Shown piece after piece: positions 49,277 to 59,958 of a stretch of 64,000 nucleotides of DNA. This stretch comes from Adiantum capillus-veneris (Eukaryota; Streptophyta; Polypodiopsida; Polypodiales; Pteridaceae). The notes beneath the pieces are model-generated. The model did no database searches. It was not told where the DNA came from and was given only the letters and a program-made list of their open reading frames with translations. Each line of letters begins with the position of its first letter. Within the stretch, counting starts at the first letter, position 1. The translations under genes were made by a program, and so were the position numbers. The DNA is taken from the NCBI GenBank assembly GCA_014529385.2, contig CM043958.1:75899169-75963168 (forward strand). The letters run 5' to 3'.

Positions 49277-50804
49277 TGCAACACGGTGTACACATATATT
49301 CATGCTCCACAATATTATAGTTTTCTTGAGTACGCTTTCATTCATAACACCCATTCAAGGGTAGCACTAGTCGCTAGGTACCTCTGGATGCAATCCGGCT
49401 CATGGCCTAAACTTCATGCTTGTTTGGGCGCTGAGAGCTCCTCCCATATGCAAATGATTCCGCAACTCTGATGTATATTGAAGATTGTATAAAGGTGTAA
49501 ATTGTATATTTTGTGCATAGACCCCGGGAAGGGGTATCTCTCACTTGTTAGGTTCTATAGCATTGCCCACCAATCAAGACTAATTGTCAATGCATGCCTT
49601 GATCTTCTTCTTGGCTCGTTGTAGGCCATGTTCAATGTACCCTTGTTTGATCTCCTCTACACTATGATTCCCCTCCTGTCAAGGGCGCCCTTTGGTGTAG
49701 CTTCTCGTCAAATGTTTTCTCTTGCTAGCTTTTTTTTCTCTATCTACTCGTCAGTGCCCCCCACTCTGCAATCCTGCACGTCCTTTTATATCTTGTCATC
49801 TTTATTGTTATATCATTATTACTAACTACTCGCTCCCATCTTCTCTTTTTTTTTTAATATATCTTCTCCACCACCCACTAGAGCCTTTGCTTGTGTGTAA
49901 CGTCCACCTTCAAGGGCGGCCTAGATGTCAAAAAATACTTCCTTTAGACACAATCTCCCTTGACGAGACCGATGGTTCAAATGAGCCATTTTTTATCAAA
50001 GAGATCAAGCTAGACTTCTCAATACTACACTTCGTCCCCAAAATCCGTAGAAAATTTCTGCACAATCTCTAGGGCCTTCATGAGTGCTTGAGGGTAGACT
50101 TTCAAAAAGAGGAGGGAGTCTGAAAGCCGCCCTCAGGTTCTCATGAAATACCCAACCATTTAGATTTTTAAGAGCTTGTCAATAGGCTGGCTGATCCTGT
50201 TCTATCTTTGATCTTCTCCAACATATAAAAATCCTATCAATAGCCACTCTCCTTCAGTAGGAGTATCCCTAGGGTGCATTCAAAAATTGGTTCTCTCATT
50301 GGCATTACAAGGGCCATAGATGTTTATTATGGTGGTAGGTTGATTTGCCCGATTGAGTCTCACTTGTAGGACTCTCTTAGATGGTTTATTCAGGACCACT
50401 TTGGGCTCCAAGGCCTTGTCCACAATAGAGAGAACAACACTCAACCCGTCCACTCCCTCTCTATGGAACACCAACTTCTTCTTTAGTGTTTGTTTTCTTT
50501 TGTTGTTGTGAGTGTCCATATGATGTTCTTGGATGGCCCAACAATTAACATCCTTCTCCTTTCTAAGTTCCTCCCAAAAGAGGGCATGCTTCTTCCGGGT
50601 CTTCAACCATTTCATGCTCCATGATTGAGTAGCTGGAACTTCCATCATTGGGATAGAGGGATGAATTCTTCAACATCCGATCCTTGCCCCATTTCTACCT
50701 CCCTAGAGTCCGGAGGCTCTCGATCAACCCGGGGTTCCTCCGCTTGAAAGGATTTGAAGGTATTGTGGAGCATGAGGGCACAAGTCCCTCCCTTTGGTTG
50801 AGCA

Positions 50805-50817
50805 GGGGGGGGGGGGG

Positions 50818-50892
<75 letters not shown>
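50805..50892 (+). repeat. Poly-G run joined to (GA)n
   Basis: Sixteen G (50805-50820) run directly into a GA tract of about 72 bp. Confidence 0.95.
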
Positions 50893-50896
<4 letters not shown>

Positions 50897-51749
50897 CTTT
50901 CCCTTTCAAGGATCCAATATCCTTCAATGATACATATTCTCTTGCCACTGCCATCACCTTTTGATCTCGGTCAGACTTGGGACTTGCACACCCGATGAAG
51001 TTGTTACTCCTAGAAGTTTATGTATAGAAGCATGGTAAAAAATTGGATTTACATTGCATGGGACTTTTGGGATTTGCAATGTGCAAATCCATTTTCCCAC
51101 ATACTTATCTTGCAATTTTGTGGCTTCACTCTTGCACATCATAGCCTTTTCTCCTCCTCTACTAATGTCCCTACATTACTCTTCGTTTATTTCTCCTTCT
51201 ATTCCATAACTGCTTCCTTCACATAGACATGGCTGTCGAGCCTAACACTGAAATTTTGCATTGTAGGATCGGTATTCCCATTAATCTTAATGGGGAAATT
51301 GTTGGGAAAGGGCCCCATACTTGCTACATTCAAAGCACACCCCAAAGTAAGTCCCAAACTTAAGTAAAAAAGTAATAAGCCCAGCTCCGTCATTGATCAC
51401 CATGATCTTTTGTGGTGACTTAGAAATATTCCAACCTATACAAACTTTGTTAGAGTATCTTCCAAGTCCCCTCTTGCTAGGAACAAACAAGGGGTTCCTA
51501 AGTGATTGACAAGCAACCTCATGTTGTCCCAGAGTTAGCTAGGTACACCTGAAAACTCTACCGAGACAGGATGAATCACTTAGAGAGACTCCACTGAATC
51601 AAATATGGTTCCCATGGCACCACACACACATTGATTCTCTTAAAAACCAGGGGTCTTTTCTCAAATATCTTTGACACATCGGAGACCTCCTTGAGTCTAA
51701 GTGAGGAGAAGCCCTTGGCTAGGTAAGTGGTGTTTTCCATTACACCCCG

Positions 51750-51766
51750 CCCCCCCCCCCCCCCCC
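51750..51766 (+). repeat. Poly-C run (17 C)
   Basis: Homopolymer following ACACCCCG. Part of the poorly readable ORF1 region of the LINE relic. Confidence 0.9.
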
Positions 51767-52160
51767 AATGTCCAAGAATTTGTGGTCCTTGTATTCATTG
51801 GATCATTTCAAATCTATTAGGGACTCTCCCATTGAAGACAAACACAAGTGTAAAGCTTAGCTTACATGGCTAGCTGCTTTTAATGAGGGCTGGTAGAATC
51901 ATGATATTGATAGCCTCTCCAACCTCCACCTGCTATAGAAGAGACTTCTTTAGAGAACTATAGGCTTGATCCTCCAATACTTCTTCGAGAAGACTACTGC
52001 TCCATTTCAATTTAGCAGCATATCCCTTTCTTTGTGAACAACCACACACATGTATTTGTATTTTGACACCGAGGGAGAAATTTGATCATTTGAACCTACA
52101 ATATAAAATCTCCTATAGCCCATTACTATGCCAAAAACCATTTATCTTCATTTGATAACC

Positions 52161-53640
52161 TAACTTATAACCATTTTCTTAAATTTGAAGTAAAGTTGAG
52201 TAGGCTGCAATTTACAATCAAGTTGGAAAATGAGATGCTTTTATACACCAGAGTGCTTAACCACACTAAATTCTCCTTTTGGCTCCACAAGGGAGTATTC
52301 CCATGATGCTACTGGCCCAGTGCCAAGCTCCCCAAATCTCAAACCATTTCAAGATAAGATCTCATAGGCTTTGAACACATCCCCAAGATCACAGGAGCAC
52401 TTTCAATTAAGAGGCATTTCTTGCAGAATAAGAAATATTTCAATCTCACTATCGGTGAGAAAGTGCTCACAGAAGGTATGAAAAGAAAGAAGTCTTACTT
52501 GAAAGGAAGGATTCTTCTTTCTTTTAATGATATCTATAATTTCCTCATGAAAATCACACTTAGCTATGCCACAAACTTCATTCAAGACAAATTCCACTTT
52601 ACTATTCAAAATCCGTTCCTCCAATACCTACTTTAATTGTATGGCAGCTTCATTGTCAAATCGTAGTATGTATGCATGGCCTTTTTGCTTTTGATTTTCC
52701 TTGCTATTTATTCTTTCCTCAAGATGATTCCTCCATATGAACCTCATGAGGAGGAGGCACCTGTGGTGAAGCCTCATACGAAGGTTCTGGATCCTTCCTT
52801 CCTCTAGCTCTTGTAACCCTCTTTGAAGTAGAGGGTCATGTATCCCCATTATCACATCTATGCTTCTCCTCCACAATTGCTTCATTGTTATGGAATATTC
52901 TAGGTTAGGCATGCACTCATGAAGAGTCAACATGATCATCCCAAGTTGTAGTATGGCGTAGCAATCACTAGCTTGATTATGTAACTCTTTAGTACCTTCC
53001 CTTCTTTGGATTGTGCAACTACATATGGTCATAAGACATCAACCTCCTTGATATCATATTGTATTGACTTTGATCCTTTCTTTGGAAGCATCTCTATCTT
53101 CACCCCATAGGTAGCGATCTCTATTGCAGAGCTGGCATGGCTCGTTTCCATATCCTCCAATAACTTCTGCATACACCCTTCTCCAAAGTTACTTCCTAAT
53201 GGCATACTTGTCTCGTGCACATGGATCTCACATGGATCTTCCCATCTTTAAAAAAACACAAGATCTCTTTTCAAAACATCATTTAAGATATCACAATATC
53301 TTCAATCATGGTCCATGCTATCATGCCATATACATTTGTGCACAATCCCTTCTTTGCTTTTGTATTTCTCTCCAGAAGATTTCCCTTTCCTGTCAATCCT
53401 TGTAAACTTTAACTTTATTTCTTATATGCCCGTAATAAACTCATTAAGCATGGAACTATCACAATTTAGACTGACAATAGGCATATTTGTCAAAATCTCT
53501 AGCATTGTAAAGTAGAAGTGGCACCACTCACCACCATCTTGTCTCTACGGCATTGTCTCTTAGCAAGCAATGAGACTGCATCCTCAACCTCTTTCCACTC
53601 GGCTTTAGACCTTGTTTTGTATTCTTATCTTCAAGAAGTA
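52161..53640. other. No recognised gene
   Basis: A 134-codon minus-strand frame (53032-52628) and smaller frames show no motif. Sequence looks non-coding or deeply decayed. Confidence 0.35.
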
Positions 53641-53653
53641 GTTCTAGAGTTTC

Positions 53654-55142
53654 TTGGAGTTTAGGACCTCCAACTTGAAGGAACAATTTAGTCTTTTTTT
53701 TACTCTCTTCTTGACAGTTGAAGAGCTTAGACCGGCCTACATTGCAAATGGCCTTACAAAAGAAGAAGAAGAGCTTTTGTTAAGCTTACTAAAAGAATAT
53801 CAAGATAATTTTGATTGGTCTTATAAGGATCTCAAGGTTGTTGATCCAAAAATCTGTCAACATACCATACCTATAAGAGATGATGCAAAACCAAGCAGAC
53901 AGAGGACATATACATATATTGAAACATTTGCTAGAAAGATCAAAGAAGAGATTGAAAAGCTAAAGGAGGCCAAATTCATTTATGAAATTGAACACACAGG
54001 TTGGGTGTCTCCAATTGTGGTAGTACCCAAAGAAAAAGGGAAATTAAGGGTGTGCATTAATCTCAAGAAAGTGAATGCAGCTACCATTAGAGACAACTTT
54101 CCTCTTCCAATCACTGAACATGTTTTAGAACGAGTTGCAAAAAAAGAAGCTTACAACTTTTTAGACGTCTTTTTGGGATACAATCAACTTTTGGTTGACC
54201 CCAAAGATCAGCATAAAACTGCCTTTGCAACTGAATGGGGTATTTTTCCCTAACGGGTTGTACCTTTTGGGTTAACTAATGCTCCTACCACCTTTCAAAG
54301 ATTGATGATCCATGCTTTTAAAGAATATCTTTGCAATTTCTTGGAAGTATATATGGATGATCTATGTGTGCATTCATCAATCTGAGCTGATCATCTTGAA
54401 CACTTTAAAAAGGTATTTGAAAAATGTAGACTTTATAGGATTTGCTTAAATCCTAAAAAGTGCACTTTTATAGGCACACAAGGAAATTTTTTGGACATAT
54501 AGTGTCTAAAACTGGCATAGATACTAATATGAATAAAATTAATGTTATTGCTGATTTGCCTCGACTGACATCAGTCAAAGGGGCTCAAGATTTTATGGGA
54601 CATTATGGATGTTACAAACAATCAGTTACATGTACACTATAATTGAAAAACCCATATACAGCTTGATTACACTTTTTGAATGGATTGATGAGTGTGAAGA
54701 ATCATTCATGAATCTTAAATAAGCTCTCACTTCACCTCAAATATTGATAGCACCAGATTGGAATAAGATATTCCACATAAATGTAGATGCTTCCAATTTT
54801 TCCATTGGGTGTATCCTAGCTCAACAAGGAGATGAAAAATTTGATTTTCCTATTTCTTATGTTAGTAGACAATTGAATACGGCAAAGAAAAACTTTACAA
54901 CCACCAAAAGGGAAGGATTAGGAATGATCTATGCCGTAAAAAAGTATAGACATTACCTATTAGCTAACAATTTTATGTTCTTTGTGGACCACGAAGCCTT
55001 ATTGTACTTGGACAACAAGCCATGAAACACAGTGAGAATAGTGAGATGGTTCATCATTCTTTTGGAATTTGATTTCACTGTAGTTGTGAAAAAGGGAACC
55101 ACTCATCAAAGAGCAGGTCATTTGTCAAGGATTATATCAAGA
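53654..55142 (+). pseudogene. pol: Gypsy element D reverse transcriptase and RNase H (broken)
   Basis: A pre-RT segment (LLSLLKEYQDNFDWSYKDLK) leads into RT: GWVSPIVVVPKEKGKLRVC, FLDVFLGYNQLLV, then after a stop (54251) VVPFGLTNAPTTFQRLM and the catalytic VYMDDLCVHS. A second stop precedes DHLEHFKKVFEKC. RT/RNase H connection FFGHIVSKTGID is in another frame (54460-54642). RNase H (54744-55025) shows INVDASNFSIGCIL, KREGLGMIYAVKKYRHYL and FFVDHEALLYL, i.e. the D-E-D catalytic series. The region ends with GTTHQRAGHLSRI (compare G..N..ADALSR). Only a few stops interrupt it. Confidence 0.9.
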
Positions 55143-55193
55143 TAACCAACAAAGGGAGTAGACAATGATCTACCAAATGCATATCTATTCTCC

Positions 55194-56776
55194 ATGGAAA
55201 TGATACCTGGATGGTCAGAAAATATGGTATCATTGATGACCATAGCCCAAGTGGATTCTCAAATACCACTTACTATTACAAATGGATTAATTGAGCAATC
55301 GGATGTGTATCAACTACTATCTGGAAGGCTGTACAAAAGAAATCTGGATGGAATATTGCTTTTGTGCATTAATCCTAAGGAGAAAACCCAACACCTAAGT
55401 CAAGCACATATTACCATGGTAGAACTTCACTTTGGAGAAGACCAAACTATGCGAGGGATCTTGATACTTGGAGTATTTTGGCCAACTATAAGGAGTAATG
55501 TTCACTCATTTGTAAAAATATGTCCTCAATGCCAGAAAAAAGCACCCATACCTCATGTGACATTGTTCCAAATATCACTCGTTCCTAAGTGGAGTAACTA
55601 TACAGCTACTTACTTATCAAGCCGAACATTTTCCTGAGCATATGAGTAAACACCACCAAAGAGAAATTGAAACTAACACAAGATACTATGCTCTTATTGG
55701 AAACCAATTGTATCGGAGAGGAAAAGATCAATAGCTGCGTCTGTGCAAATGAAGATGAATATATTCCCATTATAGAACAAGCATATGCCGGATTAGCTGA
55801 AGGTCACTTTTCAAGTGAAACCACTACAAGAGCAGTCTTAATGGCAAGAATATGGTGGAAAACACTTTTTGAAAATGACAAGGAATATGCTCAAAGGTGT
55901 GATGATGTCAATGAGGAAAAAATGTGAACCCGTGTAGATAGCATGCCTTAAAAACCAATGATGGGGGAAAGAGCTTTTGCAAAATGGGGTACATACTTTG
56001 TTGGGCCAGTACAACCACCTTCTTATAAAACCCGAGCTCAATATATCATTGTAACTACGGACTATTTGACCAAGTGGACCGAGGCAAAAGTAACCCAAAA
56101 GAATGATGCTAGAATCACAACAGCATTCTTGTATGAGAATGTGTTCACAAGATATGGATTGCCAATAGAAATTATCAGTGTAGATGAGGTAATTGAGTAT
56201 ATGCTTAATGAATTTATGGTTATCCATAACAAATTGACTCCCTATCACCCACAAGAAAATGGACAAACTGAGGATACAAATAAAATTCTTAGCTCGGTAT
56301 TGACTAAAGTGGTTAGTTCAGGAAGGACAGATTGAGTATACAGTTTTACTCAAGACAACTTTAAATGCTACACCCTTTAACCTTGTTTATGGTCTTGATG
56401 CCATATTGTTCGATAGAATTTCTATCGTCGACACTAAGGGTAGCTAAAGATCGTGAGTGGACTGGACATGAATTGTTAGGGAGGCTTGAAGATTTGGAAA
56501 CATCTTGATGAGCAACGGCTAACAACTGTAGCTCACATCTATGCACAAAAGTGGAAACAAAAACAGTTTTCTGATTCCCATCTAGTCACAAAAATCTTCA
56601 AAAAAGGGGACTTAGTTTTAGTCTATTCCCTTAAGCAGCACATTCCCAAGTTTAAGAAAAAGGAAAACGAATCATTTATCAATGAATACATATCTCAAAC
56701 GGAAGCAGTTAAGTTGTCCACCCTAGATAGTGAACCAATGGCTAATTGGATTAGTGCATGCCATTTAAAGAAGTAA
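55194..56776 (+). pseudogene. Gypsy element D integrase with two successive zinc regions (broken)
   Basis: There are two H2C2-type modules in a row. The first (about 55310-55560) has QLLSGRLYKRNLDG, VELHFGEDQTMRG, VFWPTIRSNV and CPQCQK. The second (about 55660-55905) has LIGNQLYRRGKDQ, AEGHFSSETTTRAVL, RIWWKTLF and a decayed RCDDV. The core (55958-56335) has WGTYFVGPV, with Y in place of the first catalytic D, then SVDEVIEYM and NGQTEDTNK. The C-terminal domain (56486-56776) has KKGDLVLVYSLKQHIPKF and SEPMANWISACHLKK. Stops and frame changes occur around 55636, 55733, 55926 and 56333. Confidence 0.85.
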
Positions 56777-56837
56777 AATTTTTTGCTAACCATGATTTGC
56801 TAGAAAAGATGCACGCAGCAAAGCAAAGAGATATAAA

Positions 56838-57158
56838 ATGACAGAAGTCTTTCAGGAATCCCAAGAGGAAGCTGGGCTTAGAGTACTCAAAGGGAAAGCT
56901 GCTCTTAAAAAACAACAAATACCTTTTCCCATCAACACTCTGGAACTAGATGACCGACTATGGGAATTACAGAAAGATGCAGTATCAACAAATGATGAAT
57001 GGCTATATGGAATGGACCTTCGCATCAAAGTACAACTGAAAAATAGGACTTCGTGCACTGCTAGGTTTCTAGAATTTTTTTTGAGCCTAGACTTGCTACC
57101 CAGCCATATAGAATTGTTCAATGATAAGAGTAGAACTTACCCCTCATTTCTCGTGTGA
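56838..57158 (+). CDS. ORF of unknown function downstream of element D integrase
   Basis: A 106-codon open frame starts 62 bp after the integrase stop on the same strand (RVLKGKAALKKQQIPFPINT, LDDRLWELQKDAV, LEFFLSLDLLPSHIELF). Coding-like sequence may go on in another frame to about 57330 (RMWTPKIAREEGQVLSPP). Not recognised as a known gypsy domain. No signal peptide or membrane segment is evident. It could be a third ORF of element D or an unrelated open stretch. Confidence 0.35.
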   Translation: MTEVFQESQEEAGLRVLKGKAALKKQQIPFPINTLELDDRLWELQKDAVSTNDEWLYGMDLRIKVQLKNRTSCTARFLEFFLSLDLLPSHIELFNDKSRTYPSFLV

Positions 57159-57339
57159 GATGGCATTGTAAAAGGGCGAATGTGGACTCCAAAAATTGCG
57201 CGCGAAGAAGGTCAAGTGCTCTCTCCTCCAAGAGTGACTAGTGGAAATGAGGTGATTTTCGGCTACCTTGGATATCTATACTCAGACTTCCTAGACTACT
57301 TTCTGCCAAATTCCCCTGTTAGTCCTACTAGGCCGTGAA

Positions 57340-58360
57340 ATCTATATTAGACTCAAAAGTTTCTTCAATCCGATTCCGGTAGCTCATTCTGCAAGAATTT
57401 GCGAAAGTAGGCCTTGGCAGCCTAATTTAGACTTCCCGCTTCCATTTGTCGATTTGATTGCAATTTCTTGTGCCTGTCCGCCTTGTCCTTTTGATCATCA
57501 ATGTATCTTCAATTTCTTCATCAGAGCTCATTTGCTATTTATTATTAATTTTTGACGTGCTTATTGAAGAAATCAAAGAAAAGAATAAAATATACTACAA
57601 AAGCAAAGTGAAAAATCAATAATTAAGAAAATCCATTGAGAAACATTGCTTTATTATTTTTTGGTGGATTTTGCCATTTGTAAGTCCCAATATCAATAAA
57701 AAATGATGAAAATAACCAAAAAAGACCATTTTTTGATGATTTTCAGATAGTATATACACTATTTACACTCATCAAGGAGATATTATCAGTTCAATTTTCC
57801 CTGTTGTGATGACTTGTTTAGGGCATTATTACTAAAAAATCACTGTTAACATCCAATTGTTTCCTCCCTCTTCAAACATTACCCTTAATTACTTAGTTCC
57901 ATTTTACCCCTCCTAGATGGCGTACTCTAGGACAACTGTGTGCATGGGTTGAACAATCGTGTATATGCATAGCCTTGGCTGGCTGTACCATGCTTTGAAG
58001 ATCAATGTAGTTAAAACCATTATGTTGTGCAACAGTTGGGTCTTGAATAATTAACTCAAGGGTTTCTGATGTCGAGGTTTTTGTTTGCGGTCTCCCAAAG
58101 AGAAAATCTTGTAGCTTGTGTGCTGTTTTGCTTTATTGTACTGTCAGGATAATTTGGCAGATTGATTTCCTGAGTTGTTGGTATCAATAATGATAGTTGT
58201 TTAGCTTTAACTCACCATTGGTATCTTGGTTTTTCTTCAAGGAAATGTTGTGGTTGAGTGTTTTGAGGCTTAACCCTTCACTGCTTCATCAGTTTTACAG
58301 TTTGTAGAGAGGATAAGTGCTCCTTTTACTTCCAAATTCAATTTGTTTTAGGTTCCCTGT
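57340..58360. other. No gene seen
   Basis: AT-rich sequence that may contain the 3' end of element D. No LTR partner was recognised. Confidence 0.35.
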
Positions 58361-58890
58361 TCAAATATGCTCTTCTTCTTGTTTTGAACCTTTAAACCGT
58401 CTTTGGTACAGTAGACGATGTCTTGGGCACCCAGAGTTGAATCGGTAGGTCCTTAAGTTGTGCTTTTGGTATCCAGATTTGCATGACTCCTTGCATGCTA
58501 CTTGTAGAATTTTCTTGTCTATAGGATGGAGAGGATTGATTGATTTGTGGTTGGTTCTGCTGGTAACCTCCATTCCTCTTTGCTTGATGCAATTGGAACA
58601 ATGTGTTGTCTGCCTTTAGGTGATAGCTTGAGATGATTGCTATCCCAATCTGGTACTTCCTTGTACGTCCACATCCATGAGATTCCAAAAATCATTGTTT
58701 CATTCATGTGTTCATCTCTGGTAAGCATACAACTTGATGAAGGCATGAACATTTATGTACTATCACATTTAGGTTGACTACTCCCAATGTCGGTGTTGGA
58801 TTCTTGTAGCATCCTTTGATAGTCGATATTCTTGAAGTCAAAGCTCGAGCTCCTGTATCAACCAATGCATTTGTGTCCCTTCTATGTCAC
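58361..58890 (-). pseudogene. Retropepsin-like fragment related to family N
   Basis: On the minus strand, RRDTNALVDTGARALTS (about 58880) carries a protease DTG. After frame changes IFGISWMWTYKEVPDW (about 58665) corresponds to the ILGRPW strand. It is followed by MQIWIPKAQLKDL and LQLWVPK-like pieces that recall the I-W-x-P-K tail of N1. It keeps DTG where the N1 second protease has DTN. Fragment only. Flanking regions hold no RT or gag. Confidence 0.55.
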
Positions 58891-59360
58891 CAGATCACCA
58901 TTCGACAGGGGTCGAGGGGGGTCCCAAGTAGAAAGTCTAGGTTTTTGTCAGATGCCTGAATTGGATTCTCACACCACAGACAGCTTATAGACTAGGTCTA
59001 TACACAATGTACATGGATGGTTTCACAAAAATAGTCAATGCAAGCTCTCAAAAATCGAAAAACAGCTCGAAGGCTACAAAGCGTCAAATTTGACATATGA
59101 AGTCAAACTGACTCCAAATGGGCCAAAACTAAATGGGTAGCATCAGGACTATGTAACAGACAAGTCCATAGCTTCAAAAGTGACTAACCAATTCCACAAG
59201 CCATCTAGTCACAAAAAACGATCATTTCAGAGTTGACAAAAGCACGAAGTGACGCCGGCATGAAAAAACTTTAGCAAATTCAATTTAGGACTTATTTTAG
59301 ATGTATTTAATATGTGTAGGTCATTAAATTGTCAGGTCTTGCAAAACAATTGACGTTTAT
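58891..59360. other. No gene seen
   Basis: Leads into the family-3 palindrome region. It has the same A-rich character as the other palindrome leaders. Confidence 0.35.
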
Positions 59361-59958
59361 AAATAATTGTGATTATTTACTTTTGTGCTTTTTTGGCTTG
59401 AAAATGATCTCTTCACTTCACCTATCACTTGTACATATCTATTGCATGCCACATTTGAAGTACGAACCAAAACAATCAAGAAAAACTTGGAAATTATCAA
59501 AAAACGCACCAAAGTCTTTTCAATCCGATTTTTGAGATATCTGTCACATTTTTTGCTCCAAATCGCCCCATATCTGATACACAGAGTCTACATCATGCCT
59601 AGAAACAAGTTACAACAGAAAAATGCACATTTTGATGAAAAAGTTAATAATCCCGGTTATTTATTTTCTTACCAAAATGCGGGAAATCTACAACTTTGAC
59701 CTTATGGGACCAAACAACATATTGTCTCAAGTCTACTGACCAAGTTTGAGCAAGTTTGGATCTCAAAAACTTCAAATCTCAGTATATCTACTGTTTTAGG
59801 GTCTAAAAGCATAAATTAGGCACCATTTCCACCCACTGCACTCAAATGAGCCCAGACTTCACTCAGAGCACCTAAATGCTATATGTTTCAAGCCTATCAT
59901 GTCAAAAGTGCAAAAAGTTGGAAGCAATCCCCAACTGTAAATAATCGCGATTATTTAC
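59361..59958. repeat. Palindrome array family 3: AAATAATCGCGATTATTT, about 285-295-bp period
   Basis: Copies are at 59361-59378 (one central change pair), about 59646-59661 (degenerate) and 59937-59958 (a perfect 22-bp palindrome including flanking bases). Centres are about 284 and 294 bp apart. After the first and last copies the sequence continues TACTTTTGT and later reaches TTTGAAG, so the whole unit is repeated. Strand of the parent element is uncertain. Confidence 0.85.

Larger units (their letters stand above)
49600..52160 (-). mobile_element. L1-type LINE relic (ORF1 end and endonuclease), heavily broken
   Basis: On the minus strand, an ORF1-like region with a zinc-knuckle remnant (GVCFECSKYGALSQQFP, about 51320) precedes an endonuclease-like frame (50648-50280). 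That frame has NCWAIQEHHMDTH and TTIINIYGPCNANER, matching the LQETH and IxNIYGP motifs of L1 APE endonucleases. After it, DFYMLEKIKDRTGS (about 50190) resembles DFN...DRxG. The order ORF1-endonuclease fits L1. RT is not recognisable. A poly-G/(GA)n tract (50805-50892) interrupts between ORF1 and endonuclease. Many stops and frame changes are present. Confidence 0.65.
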
